Source of the DNA: Microstegium vimineum
Lineage: Eukaryota > Streptophyta > Magnoliopsida > Poales > Poaceae
Direction: 5' to 3'
DNA: 64,000 bases
Assembly (NCBI GenBank): GCA_022036555.1
Contig: CM039120.1
Location: forward strand, 11,508,179-11,572,178
The notes below the pieces were generated by a model that saw only the letters and a list, made by a program, of their open reading frames with translations, was not told where the DNA came from and made no database searches. The translations under genes and the position numbers were made by a program. Shown piece by piece: positions 45,553-57,125 of this stretch (position 1 is the stretch's first letter; the number at the start of each line of letters is the position of its first letter).

Positions 45553-46320
45553 TGTTGACACAAAAGGCGTCAGATCTACGAACACCTCGGGCTTATACCC
45601 GAACTCGATATCCAAAGGTGTGCCAGTTGATTTGACCAATTAATCAACAAGGACGATAACTAGAACAACGATGAACGAGACGACAACGATACGCCCTGAC
45701 GTCAAGGCTCAGATTGCTCAAAAAGCGGAACTCGCGAGGTAGACGGAGATCTTGTAGATGCAGCCCGTCGAGATCTTAATAACTCGTAGATAAACTATAA
45801 CTAATGCGAAAAAAGTGAATGCTAAAAAGTAAGACGAAAATAATAGATTTGTTTGATTGTATTGGATATATCTTGATACATTGCCCCTGGGTACATATTT
45901 ATACTCCGGTAATAGGTGTTGCAAACAGACACGACTCATACCTAAACGGAACTCCTATTTTTAAGGAAATAAAACGACTCGTGCAAGAGTCGGACTTAAA
46001 CTAAAACAATAATACTAGCATAAAATTACTAGTTTCCTTATCTACCTCCCTTACGATGAAACTTTCCATCGGCAGATTCCTTCAATCCGCACTTTCCTTC
46101 TACTATCATCGGCACCTCCTTGCTGATGTCAACCGCATCATCTCACATCCATCGGCAACATTTCCAATCGACAATATTTTTGTTTCATCTGTAATACCTC
46201 CTCCTCGGCAAACACATCTTTCACTAGTGGTATCTTGATGCCGATGAGAGGCAATGTTTACCTTCTTGCCAATCGACGCACTTGGCTCAATATTGTCCCG
46301 TACAAAAAACGGTGTCAACA
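45553..46320 (-). repeat. 5' LTR of the Tat element
   Basis: 768 bp, the same length as the 3' LTR, with roughly 3 per cent differences by eye. TATAAATA is on the minus strand at 45896-45903. Four CCGAT/ATCGG motifs remain at 46,065-46,250; two of those present in the other LTR have been lost by point change. Confidence 0.95.
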
Positions 46321-46751
46321 TCTCCTATGCCACTTCCAAAGCTCGGAGGAAGAACTGGCAAGAAGACAACGAGAAGGTCCGGAAGAGATAGAAAAATCCG
46401 CACGAAAAACCTTCCCGAAGGGTAAAATCCGGAAAACAAGCTCACCACGAGAGTCCAAAATCTGAGACAAGTTTGGCTTAAAGCTCAGTTCAAAACCATC
46501 TTCAAGGAGTTGCGAAACCGAGAGAAGGTTAAAATGCAAGTTCGCAACCAAAGCAACATCCTTGAGGACAAAAGACGAATTGACTCGGATGGACACCCGG
46601 GAGACAACCTTACCTTTATTGTTGTCCCCAAATGTAATGTACTCGGTGTGGCGCACGGGGTCGAGGCTGGAGAACCACTTGGCACTTCCGGTCATATGGC
46701 GTGAACATCCGGAATCCACAAGACAAGTCTCCTCCAGTCCTCCTTCCTACA
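46321..46751 (-). pseudogene. copia protease and start of integrase finger
   Basis: The Sirevirus frame 46315-46719 reads MDSGCSRHMTGSAKWF with the catalytic Asp-Ser-Gly of the aspartic protease, then YITFGDNNKGKVVSRVSI and NLLSVSQLLEDG, ending LWKWHRR where the Tat element inserted. The protein continues at 36,387. Upstream it joins gag with a stop in between (near 46,720-46,752). Confidence 0.87.
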
Positions 46752-48770
46752 TCAATAAAAAGACATAGGGTGAGCAAACGGGCCAACACTGGGGTTAGTA
46801 AACTGTGAAGGATACCAATGTTGTCCCACTTGCCCAAAGAATGGGTTAGGATAAAAACCAAACATCTCCTGCCCCACAGAGGGATAGCGATCACCACGAT
46901 GGGGAAAACGTGGTCCGCTAAAGAAGGGTGGAGTAAAGCCACCGCCATGAGGCCCGTAGTCATATGGGTCACGACCGGTACCCCGTCGGGCATGACTACC
47001 GTGTGGTCTCGCCTCCTGAGGCTTAGCACCTTGAGGCATTGTACCTCTAGGCCTAGTAGTGCGCCTCCAAACTTCCAGTTCACGCACCCCAACTTGTGGG
47101 TGGTACATGTCCTGGTTGTTCAACTCAACCTGCCTCCAATCATCTCTCTTCCTCCTAAAGCAAAACTCAGCCAAGTGCCCATCCCGCTCACAATACTCAC
47201 AATGGTACCTCACCACACTCTTGGTAGGCACTCTCTTGTTGGGTTGGGTGGCTCTAGCTTTCTTAGGAAGGGGATCACCAGAGATGTCTGGCAGTGTGTC
47301 AAGTGGGTTGCAAAGATGGTTTGGTTTTGCAATCCACACTTGCTTCTGTGGAGTGGTTTTGGGTGGCTCTTCAAACACACCATCTCTCACAGGAAACTCA
47401 GAGGGGTCGGTAGGCTTAGGTGGAGTGATCTTGGTAAGCTTGGGAGTTGTGGTGGGTTTCTCATTCTCGCTCAAACCACTGCACTCACCGATCTTACCGA
47501 ACATGCTATCGTCCTTCCCACCTATAGCAAAGCCTACTCCCGTGCTGCCAGCCCTTTTGCATTGGCTGAGCATCATCCCCAACTGTGGCTCTCGGCAAGA
47601 AACCCAGCTCAAGATGGACCGAAGGTATGTGTTTTCTTCCTCGGTACGCATCTTGTCGTGTCTGCACGACGTGATCTCAAGCTCCAAAGCCTCAAAGCGT
47701 TCCGACTCTCTAGTGCTATCTGAGCTGACCTTCTCTAGCATAGCAATCCTAGCATCTCTTTGTGCCAGCTCAGAACGCAAGCCTAAGTAAGACTTGCACG
47801 CACCAAGTAAGCTAGGCCTAGCCTTCAGCTCACTGACCTCCTCAAGTAGAGTGCCATACTTGTCCTGGAGAGTGACAAGACTAGACTAGACATGTGGATG
47901 GCACAAACATCACACTCTACCTCCTCGGTAACCACCACTGATGCCTTAGCAAACTCTAGCTCATGCAGCGTGCTAAGATACATAGCCTTGAAATCGTTCC
48001 TCTCGATGCGACACACTTGAGCAAAGCATCCTGAGTCATCAAGGTGTCATTCAAAGACTCAATCTCGAGAGAGAGGGATGTGATGGTGGGTGGTACCTCG
48101 GGTGTGTCGGAGTCGTAGTCGTAGTCGGGGCCATCCTTGCACTTTCCGACATTGCCTTCTTCCATCGCCATGGTGCAAAAGCCCGGTGACTTGAGCTTGC
48201 TGAACAACTTGTCCATGGTCAGGGCATCATAGCCCGGTGACTCCTGAATGGTAGCCACCTTCATCTCCCATACCTTCCGATCAAGAGCATGCAAAAGCTT
48301 GATAGCCATCTCATGATCGTCATAAGGCAAGTTGGCTCGATTTGCACGCATCTTATTGACGATAGATTGGAAGCGAGTGAACATCCCGTCAACAGATTCG
48401 TCGGCCAACTGAGCAAAGTTCTCGTACTCTCTACGGTATGTGTCGAAGAGTCTGGACTTGATCTGAGGGTTGCCCTCATGATATCTCAAGAGTGTTTGCC
48501 AGATCTCCCATGCCGTAGTGAGACTCGAAACCCGCTCAAACTCCGGAAGAGACAGACAAGAGAAGAAAATGCTACGGGCTCTTGCATTAGATGCATGTTG
48601 TGTAACCTGGGCATCGGTGATCCGAGCCTCAAGAACCACGCAGTTCTCATTCTCACAAATCTCCCAAAACTTTGTGTCGAGCCCTTGGAGGTAAGCCGAC
48701 ATGCGCACCTTCCAATAGGCAAAGTTTGTTCCATCGAAGTAGGGAGGTTACTAGCACCTCTCTCCATGTC
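46752..48770 (-). pseudogene. Sirevirus gag (UBN2 type) with zinc knuckle
   Basis: The 48708-47956 part has WKVRMSAYLQGLDTKFWEI, SCLSLPEFERVSSLTTAWEIW and YENFAQLADESVDGMFTRF, the UBN2/copia gag core. The middle (48016-47825) and the 47780-46752 part give a helical linker (MRSELAQRDARIAMLEKV), a CX2CX4HX4C knuckle (CEYCERDGHLAEFC) and a Gly/Pro/Arg-rich tail. The initiator is probably ATG near 48,769 (MERGASNLP), but one base is lost before YFDGTNFAYW, and further frame breaks occur near 48,000 and 47,800. Confidence 0.85.
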
Positions 48771-48816
48771 GCCTTCGCGGATCAAGAACCGTGTAAGGTA
48801 GATTGATCCTTAACTG

Positions 48817-48828
48817 GCTCTGATACCA
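48817..48828 (-). other. primer binding site of the Sirevirus
   Basis: TGGTATCAGAGC on the minus strand, two bases inside the 5' LTR boundary: the standard complement to the 3' end of plant initiator methionine tRNA used by copia elements. Confidence 0.95.
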
Positions 48829-48830
48829 AT

Positions 48831-50783
48831 TGAAGGACCGAGAACGGCGACCAGAGGGGGGGGGGTTAATGGGAGCCTCAAATTTCTCTCGAAATATTTG
48901 GGCCACTCTTCCCAAAAACCAAACCCAGTTGCTGGGTGCTCAACCTCCCCCGAGCAACGCGAGAGGGAATTTAGACGAAAACGAACAAATGAAAGCTCAC
49001 CGGCAGAGGAGGAAAACTCACCGGAAACCCCCAAGAAGGCGTTCTCAACCCTTATGAGAAAGAGGCAAGAACCCCAAGCAAAACAACCCAAAAGACAGGC
49101 GTCGGACGCTGGACAGTAGGGCGACGGACGTTGGAAGATAGCGTGACGGACGCTCCATGGCAGGGCGTCGGACGCTTAGGCGAGCGTCCGTCGGCCTTCC
49201 AGAGAGCCTAACAGAAGCTAAAGAACTGCTGAGGCGACAAACGCTTGGCGACGAACGTCTGTCGGCTTACCCGAGAGCAAAACAGAACAGAACAACGCAC
49301 ACCACGCGACAGACGCTGGGCGACGGACTCTGGAGAGCGTCCGACGCCAAAACCGAAGGACACCGATAAGCGAGGCGACGGACGCTGACGTCAGCACGTA
49401 CCAGTGTCCGACGCAAAACCTCGGAGCGTCCGAGGCCCCCGACAGAAACGCAGAAACCTCGAAAAGCGATTCTCTCTTCACCAAATCTTCCCAAATCCTA
49501 ACCAAATGATCTCCACTAGCAACCCAACTTGGTAGGCATGTTTCTAGTGCTATGGAGGAGCTATCTCGAAGAAATCATCGCTCAATTTGGTGAGAATTGA
49601 CGGGAAACGAGGATTTGGGGGAAAAGGGGCAAGAACGAAGAACACCGCAAAGAAAATGCCCGATCTACGCACTTGTGAGGTTTGAGGGGAATTCCTTTGG
49701 TGCAAAGATGCTCCTCATGAACACGAACAACTTGGTTCAAACGGAATTGCAAGAGCTACTCCCTACAAAGAGAAATCATCTCGGTAAAAGAGGGAGCAAA
49801 AGCAAAACTCGAAGAACACAAGCAAAACGGGGACACAATCACGAAATCGAAGCCACCATGGCTTACAGAGGTTACGGCCTCCAATTCCTCGCAACAATCA
49901 CAAGTTCTTACACCGGTGACTCGGTGGATCTCAAGCAAGAAGAAGCTAGGGAAGGGAAAACCTACGAATAGGTGGGAGAAAGAGTAATGCAAGAGATAAG
50001 GATGAGGATACCCCTTCATCCTCTATTTAACGGGGCTTTGGCTATTTCCCAAAGACCCCCCTGGATACATTGAGTGAACTACATAGCCTAAGCATTGCAG
50101 TCCAAGCTCTGTAACTCTCAACCACTCATTTGAATGGATGGCCCCGCTTCCTGCCAGGAGTTGTCGTCGCCTCGACGCAACCTCCAGGATTCCGCCACGT
50201 GCCATCCCCGCTTCCTCGGAAGCTCCACCTAGGTTTTGAGACCCAAACCCAGGAAACTCGCCACCGATAGCTTTGGGCTCAACTACCGAACCCCGTGTTT
50301 TGCGGCCCAAACTCGGAAACCGACGCGGATGGTTTTGAGGACCAAACCACCAAACCACTCAACGCGAGCCACTTTGTCTTCGCCCGGTCGGACTCCGAGT
50401 CCCCTGAGCCTCCGCTCGACTCGCGCGTCCACCGTCTTGACTTGGTCAACTCGGTCTACCTCCATGTCTTCTCGCACTCGCCGGTGCCAAGTACTAGCCA
50501 CCACAGCTAGTCCGCCGGCATCCATGGTCCCTCAATACGAGCCCCGCTTCCGCCCTTCACCGCTCTTAGTCCATCGTCACGGCAAGCCTCTACTCGACCT
50601 TCTCCACGCCATTGACTACTGTCACTAGGCATAGCACCTGCACACCACAAGCCGATAGACAAGCATAGTTTCTGCTTTCACAGAGGTTAGGGTAAGCCAC
50701 TCAAACTGAAACACTCACGTGTTGGACGGTCACTCATCATCAATGCTGAACATGCATGGGCACTTATCCACCATGTGTTCGCA
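48831..50783 (-). repeat. 5' LTR of the Sirevirus
   Basis: A 1,953-bp LTR matching 29987-31956 end to end. The GGACGC/GCGTCC cluster is at 49098-49440 and is more degraded than in the other copies. The TATA-like TTAAATAGAGG (minus) is near 50,025. Confidence 0.95.
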
Positions 50784-50788
50784 CCAGC

Positions 50789-51589
50789 CGACCAGGCTAG
50801 CAGAGATAGGAGAGTGCCAAACAAAAAGTGCAGAGGAAGCAGTAATTAACAATAATAATCAGGTAAAGTGCTACTGCTATTAAACCATGTGCCTTGTTTT
50901 GTGCCACCAAATATTCTGACTAAACTGAAACAAACACGTCCATTCGGGTTCCTAGAACTAATTAGCAGGTAGAACCCAGCATCTGAATATATAGTGATAT
51001 ATTCTAAAATGCAACTATCTACAAGGGTACTAGTAGTATAACCCAACATCTGAATATGGCTACTCGGATCATTTCAAGACCATTCATGTCCATGAATATA
51101 GTATCACTATATGGTATCACTATAAATGACTGAATCCACATGCCACTAATATAGTATCACTATAAATGACTGAACTCACATGTATCAAAACTACAAATCC
51201 AAATATATATGATGATTGTAATCCAAATACACACACATATACATGTACATTATTCAATGAGACGATGCTACCTTATATGAATTTATAAACAGGCTTCGCT
51301 TTAAGAAAAGCTAAATTCTTACTAGTTAGATGCTCCAAAGTTTATTGGAAGATGAAATGAAACTACTCAATCGATCTTACTGAACATACAGATGATTACT
51401 ATTTGTATCTATTTAACTTATCTATATAAAAACCTTATCTATGCATATCTACTGAACTTGACATATCTACTGAACTTATCTATTCATAGACGATTTGTCA
51501 GCATGCTAGAGTTGATTCACATGCATATCTACTAAACATAGACGCGCTGCACCGAGACTGAATTGAATTTTCAATTCACTATACGTGCC
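50789..51589. other. Harbinger element interior, no gene
   Basis: AT-rich DNA with repeated phrases (TAGTATCACTATAAATGACTGAA twice near 51,100-51,180; ATCTACTGAACTTATCTAT-like phrases near 51,420-51,490). Nothing coding is recognised. Confidence 0.6.
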
Positions 51590-52401
51590 TGTTGACACCG
51601 TTTTTTTTGTACGTGTCAATATGAGCCGGATGCACTGATCGGTGGAAGGTTGGTTGCTGTTCCTTATCGGTATCATGATACCGCTATCAGGTTGCCGATA
51701 GAAGCAGAAGATTGAAGAGGCATCGAAGATGAAAAGAAGGATATTTGCCGATCGGAAAGTGTTGCCGATGGAAACAGGAAAACATTACCGATCAGAAATG
51801 TTGCCGATGGATGCAGAAAGATATGGCCGACGTCAGTAGAAAGCTGTCGATGACAATAAAAGAAGGTTGCGGATTGAGGGGATCTGCCGATGGAAGGTTT
51901 CATCGCTAGGGAAGCGGATAAGGAAATTAGTGGTTTTAATATTAGTATTATCATTATAGTTTGAGTCCGACTCTTGCGCGAGTCATTTATTTCCTTAAAA
52001 GTAGGAGTTTTGTTTAGGTATGAGTCGTGTCTGTGTACAACTCCTCCTACTGGAGTATAAATGTGTACCTAGGGCTCGTATGAGATATCCAATACAATCA
52101 AACAAATCTATTATTTTCGTCTTACTTTTCAGCATCCACTTTTTTCGCATTAGTTATAGTTTATTTACGAGTTCTTACGATCTCGACGGGCTGCATCTAC
52201 AAGATCTCCGTCTACCTCGCGAGTTCCGCTTTTTGAACAATCTGAGCCTTGACGTCTGGGCGTATCGTTGTCGTCTCGTTCATCGTTGTTCTAGTTATCA
52301 TCCTTGTTGATTAACTGGTCAAATCAACTGGCACACCTTTGGATATCGAGTTCGGGTATAAGCCCGAGGTGTTCGCAGATCTGATGCTTTTTGTGTCAAC
52401 A
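51590..52401 (+). mobile_element. solo LTR of the Tat family, opposite orientation
   Basis: An 812-bp LTR from TGTTGACACCG to TTGTGTCAACA, flanked by a perfect GTGCC duplication (51585-51589, 52402-52406). It is homologous to the LTRs at 36388 and 45553 but inverted relative to them. It holds nine CCGAT/ATCGG motifs in its first 320 bp, including the fused palindrome CCGATCGG. TATAAAT lies near 52,065. Confidence 0.95.
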
Positions 52402-53029
52402 GTGCCCATCTTGACTTTCCAGTGCTATTCTTTACAGAAATCATGTGATGATTTCAAGTACTAGCAAATTTGGCACTGAGGCGCTCACGCTAAAATCCTA
52501 GAGTGGATAAACTAGGAGAAATAGTAACCCAACCTAGTCCTATTGCAGGAGGAACCTAGCCGACGCCCTAGCAGAAGGACGAACCCAGCCGCACAGGAGC
52601 AAGCAACAGAGGGAGGGATGGAGGAGAGGGAGAGTGTCAGCGGAAGTTACCAGCAGTGCGGCTGGTGCGGCGGTGGTGTGGGAGACGGAGACAAAGCTAG
52701 ACTTGGAAACGGGTCGGCCGCTGCATGGACGACGAAGGCGTGGAGGCACAGGCGAGTCGAGGTGCATGGAGAACCTCAGGTAGCTCAGCGGCGGAGCGAT
52801 TTAGATGCTGGAGGTGGCGGTGGCGCGATGTAGTCGGGGGAGGGAGAGAGGGGAGGGATGGCTCGATTCTAAAAGATTCCGGTGGATGAGGGTGTGAAAT
52901 GAGAGCGACCTACCATTTCTGACGTTGGAAACGGACCGAAGGCACCAATTCAATTCCAAAGCGAGCCAAATGGGCCGATATCTAGAAAGTGATTCAATTC
53001 GGACCGAATCATGAGAACCAAACAGACCC
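52402..53029. other. right part of the Harbinger element, GC-rich open region
   Basis: Contains a Gly/Ala/Arg-rich 96-codon frame (52543-52833) and an opposite-strand one of similar length. Both look like byproducts of GC-rich sequence, possibly the former 5' leader of the element's gene. It ends in the right terminal inverted repeat. Confidence 0.5.
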
Positions 53030-55816
53030 TAAGTGAAAAGTTTCATGAAGGAATTGTTTTTATTTTTTTATTTTTAAAGGGAAAGTGAATAAATAAATGA
53101 AAAAGTATAGAGAAAAGGGGAGAGACATGGCAAACCAGTCAGATTTGAAGTTTGAATTTGAAGGGGTGTTGACTGGTGGGTCCAGGCCCTAGAAGTGCAT
53201 TCGGCCGAATGCCTTTGGAGCCGTTTGGCCACGGGGATCTCTACATTTGAATTTCTTACTTCTGAATGTTGATGTGCTCCGAACTTCCTTAATTTTTGCC
53301 AAAAATATGATTCGGCCGAATAAAAAAGGTGGTCGTTTTGGTCCAAATTTTTTCTGGTACGTGTCATGGAAGTGTTCAGCATGGTTCAGTGATCCTTGTG
53401 ATGTTTTGACAAGTTGGAGTTTCGACTGAACTCCCCCATACTTGTTTCAGAGCCGTTGAATTCAGTGACAGAGCAGACATCAAATGTAGGGGTTCTGCTG
53501 GGGTAAGATACCAGTAGAACCAAGAGTTTCATTTGTCATTGATAGCTTTAGGCACGTGTTCATTGATTCAAGAGTGACAGATTATCATGCCTAAGTATCT
53601 TGTTGCTATAAAGGGCTAAGGTGATCCAAGGGAGAAGATGGAGAGAGAAGGTCCTTAGCATAATGGATGATAAGCATCACTTCATGCTCTCTTCTATTAG
53701 GGTCATGAGGCAGGTTGTGTCGATGGCTCTAGAGGATTACTAAGGAGAAAGAGAGGCAAGGAGATCCTCTCTCTCAATGGTTGTGGATAAGCGTTTGAAC
53801 TTTGCATTAGAGATAATGCGAAGATCATTAAAGCTATCTTCAAGATTGAGACGCGTCATTCTCTCCTTAGAAACTCTTTCTTCTAAGTTGGTACTGCTTT
53901 CTTTGGCAATAACACGTAGAAATTTTTCCATTTCACTCTTCTTCTTGGTGGAACCATGGTGAGGTCAAGCAAGGTGAGAAGGGAAGCAAGAGGAGATGGA
54001 ATTTCTACTGGTGGTGAAGAAGAACAAAGTTAGATGAGGAAGAAGGAGAAGGAGAGGTTAAGAAGAGAGAATTCAATGTCCTTCGCCTCTATTTTTACTT
54101 GGATCATGCCGGAAACAGGATAGGAATGTCGGTCCAGCGCTCAGGAGCAATGGGCATGGCTGAAGAGCCAAAACCATGTTCGGCCGAACGCTTTTTGAAA
54201 GATTTTGAACGAAGGAGCCAGGTTTCGAACTTGATCGGGTTAGGTGAGTCAGCTCGTGAAGTTTCAGGTTGATTGGGCCAAACATAGGTTCGGCCGAACC
54301 ACTTGAGTGGCCAAATGGGCCATCCTTTCACGAGGGGGAAGTCAAGGCTGAGTCTAGGCCATTTCTAAGGTCTTTTTCGAAATTTGAACAAAAAAGTTAA
54401 AACATGTAGATTTTAGTTCTAATTTGGATTAAGAACAAAATCTATCATATCAATTTATTGCTCAAGAATTTCATGCTCATAGAAAACTTTAAGACGTTGG
54501 CCATTTACCTTTATAGGTGTTGCAGCCGTAATCTCGAAGCGTGATGATTCCTTGCGTCATGACATTGCTGATGACGAATGGTCTTTCTTCTGTGAATCGT
54601 CGCGTTGTACTCAGACCCTTTTTATCCATTCATTGCTTGTCTCCTGCAAAGGATTAGTGGACAACATATACCCGAAGGAATTCACATATGATTCGAAGCA
54701 GGGGCATTATTGTCATAGAAACAGAGGACATCTTTTATGTTATAGAAAAGTTGATTTCAGCATTTTAGCACAGAAAGAGATGTCCCATCATTGTTCACCA
54801 ATTTTTTAAAAGTTAAGCAAGGTTGAGGCAAAGATCTGCAAGATTATTTCATTACTACCTCAACCCTTGATTTGTCTCTATGAAAGATCTCATGACTTAA
54901 CCACCAAAATTTTGAAGTTATCATGCATTGGTTAGTCTAAGGGCACAACCAAATTCCATACAAGTTTACTTTTGGTACATTAATCAAACTTGACACCATG
55001 TCTAATTTGATTAAGGAAAACTATTTAACCTAAGAACCACGCTTAAATTAAAGAGCTTATAGGAGTATGTACACTACTCCCAAACCAAAGCATACTCAAA
55101 ATAGAACTAGGAAGTATGAAGGCATAAAGAGATTCACTTAAAAGAGACAAGAGCATGGATGGTGAACCAGATAGCATTTGCATTTTTTTATAATTTTTGT
55201 TATTTATATGACTAGCAAGATGAGCAAGGTATAAAGAGAAATCAAGGTAGAGACATCCAAACAAAATTAAGAATGAAGCATGTCATGAATTTCTTAGAGA
55301 AATCCACTCCCCCATACTTGGATTTTGCAACATTTTACAATGTGAAAATCCAAGTCTAGGATGTGAAATTTTCTTTTAAATGTGCTTCATTATTGAAGGA
55401 TATTTGGTTGGACATACCTTGTGTTTTTCTCCATCATTCTTTTTGTTCAAACCTGAAATGGTTAGTGACAAAAATACCCGAAGGAACAATTTCACAAATA
55501 TCCCCTTAATCTCTTTTTACAAAGTCATTTTATTCAGTTTAGAATTTTGGGAAACTAGAAATATTTTTTTTTATTTTTGTTTTTTATATATATATTTTTT
55601 AGCAAATTTTAATGGAAAATAAGAAGACTTGGGTTAGCTCCCAAAAGTGCTTAATTTTAAGACACAAGCTTGTCTTTGGGAAACCTTCAAGTTGTAACTT
55701 ATGTTGGTGAAGCGGTTTCCCCTTCAACTCCAACATTTTCAAACCTATCCTTAATACTAAAAACACTACGAGATTTGCAAAATTTATGGTAGACAAACAC
55801 ATCTACAACCATCCTT
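53030..55816 (-). other. noncoding internal region of the gag-protease element, with palindromes
   Basis: No domain is recognisable. Four perfect TTCGGCCGAA palindromes occur at 53200-53209, 53311-53320, 54179-54188 and 54289-54298. Several are followed by a TGGCCAAATGGGC-like phrase, as in the LTR. From 54,400 to 55,816 it is AT-rich with no feature. Confidence 0.8.
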
Positions 55817-57125
55817 TCAAAGATTTTCGAAACAAGAAGAATGGTTGTAGATCATGTGTGTAGTCATGGTCGAGGGAAGGATTGATTTGGGAGATTTCTC
55901 ATTTGAGCATGGATTTGATTGGAAGATCGGAGTATAACTTCCATGCTCATTGACATCATTCTCCCTTTCAAAGAATGGGTGAGCACTTTCTTTCTCATGA
56001 CATTTCAAGTCATTCTCAAGGCTTGAATGAGTCATGGCTGTTGGCGAGATTGACATTAGCTCACCCCGTGGATCAAGAACTAGTTTAGGTTCTAACCCTT
56101 TGATGAGAGGTCGGGAAGACCAAATGGGTAGATAATCTTCACCTATTCTATGATCAAGCTTCTCATTTCTTGTTGTGTTCTCCAAGATTCTCATGATTGG
56201 CCTTCTGATAAAAGTGAGATGAAAGGAAAGTCCAGGAAGGTCAAAGATGTGGAAATCTAGGAAGATTTTGAGATCATCAACCACCACAAGAACATCATGA
56301 AGGACTCCTAAACAATCAAGGATTTGACCATTAGGGAGTCTAAGGTTTTTTTGTGATTGGGATAGATGATTCTTTGATGATGTTGGAACATGGAAATGAG
56401 GAATGATGTTGATTCCGAGGCTAGGATCATAGCAAATTTCACTATCAATGCCCAACACTTGACAGGATATTCTCCTCACATGTGTGGGCATTTTAGTTAC
56501 TTCCTTTGAGGATTTGATCTCATCCAACCATTCTTGACTTATAACGGTAGACAAAGGCTCTAACCATTGATTATGCTCCTCTTGGTCAGATTTATGGCCC
56601 TCATGGCTTCCATGCCTCGAGTGTCTTAATGAATTCCCGAAGTCATTAAGTGGGTCATCATAAGACTTGAATGAAGGAACACATGGGGAATCATTAGGAT
56701 CAAGGATGGGTTCATAAGATAAGTCAGATGTGGGCATAGAGAAGGAGAGGATAGATTTGGATTCTAAACACTTTAGTTCTTCTTCTATAAGCTCACTCGA
56801 CATTTCTTCATCAAATATCCCAAGCTTTTCCTGATGTGCCATGTGGGAAGTCGAGGCACAAGATGATGTAGCTGCGGGAGGTTTCCGAAGAGATTCCTTC
56901 ACCAGAGGTCTAGAAAGATGTTTCTTAGAAGGTCTCTTTTGGATACGATAATTGTGAGCATTCCCAAAACCAGCAAGATCATATGAAAGGTTAGCCTCGA
57001 ACTCAAAGGAATGGTTTAGATGTTGAATTTCTTCTTCCTTCGAGATTTGTGGTATTTGTGGTTCAGGATCGATGGAAGAATCTTTGGATGGGAATGGTGG
57101 TGATTCGGCTATCGAGACTTCTTTT
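55817..57125 (-). pseudogene. protease-like second ORF of the non-autonomous element
   Basis: An open frame of about 430 codons from 57,125 to 55,817. The first part is acidic and low complexity. The middle (IDSEICYDPSLGINIIPHFH to LRLPNGQILDCLGVLHDVLVVVDDLKIFLDFHIFD) resembles the region in gypsy elements following gag that carries the retropepsin fold, although I see no clear DTG/DSG motif; SLGIN occupies its place. It lies one base out of frame with gag at an A7 run (57136-57142 on the plus strand as T7). Labelled protease-like with reserve. Confidence 0.55.

Larger units (their letters stand above)
36388..46320 (-). mobile_element. Tat-lineage Ty3/gypsy retrotransposon with an antisense PMD gene
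   Basis: Two LTRs of 768 bp (36388-37155, 45553-46320), ends TGTTGACAC..GTGTCAACA, and a perfect TSD TCTCC (36383-36387, 46321-46325). Minus-strand order: gag fragment, RT, RNase H, archaeal-type RNase H, integrase, then an antisense gene before the 3' LTR. The second RNase H and the antisense extra ORF are both known Tat features. Gag core and protease are deleted between about 44,266 and 44,068. Integrase has lost its catalytic Glu, so this copy is non-autonomous. CCGAT/ATCGG is strongly enriched throughout. Confidence 0.94.
29987..50783 (-). mobile_element. Sirevirus (Ty1/copia) retrotransposon, interrupted by a Tat element
   Basis: The LTRs 29987-31956 (3') and 48831-50783 (5') are flanked by TCAGC/CCAGC, a 5-bp duplication with one substitution. 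Internal DNA is 31957-36387 and 46326-48830, in minus order gag, protease, integrase, RT, RNase H, which is the copia order. The PBS matches initiator methionine tRNA. Long LTRs, several PPT-like tracts before the 3' LTR and a GC-rich motif cluster in the LTR are known Sirevirus traits. A third copy survives as a solo LTR at 14230-16206. Confidence 0.93.
28391..53029. mobile_element. PIF/Harbinger-type DNA element carrying nested retroelements
   Basis: The left end is GGGGTCGTTTGTTTCCC; the right end read inward is GGGTCTGTTTGGTTCTC. Both continue into a shared GAATTGAATCACTTTCT (28410-28426 and 52984-53000). A TAA target duplication flanks it (28388-28390, 53030-53032). Without the Sirevirus and the solo LTR the element is about 3.0 kb. 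No transposase domain is recognisable. GC-rich DNA at 52,540-52,830 and at 29,270-29,530 has open frames but no known domain, so it is called non-autonomous or decayed. Confidence 0.85.

Noticed and set aside
46818..47790. Long plus-strand ORFs (301 and 243 codons) opposite the Sirevirus gag
   Set aside because: They are shadows of the minus-strand gag region, which has clear gag and zinc-knuckle motifs. The plus frames have none.
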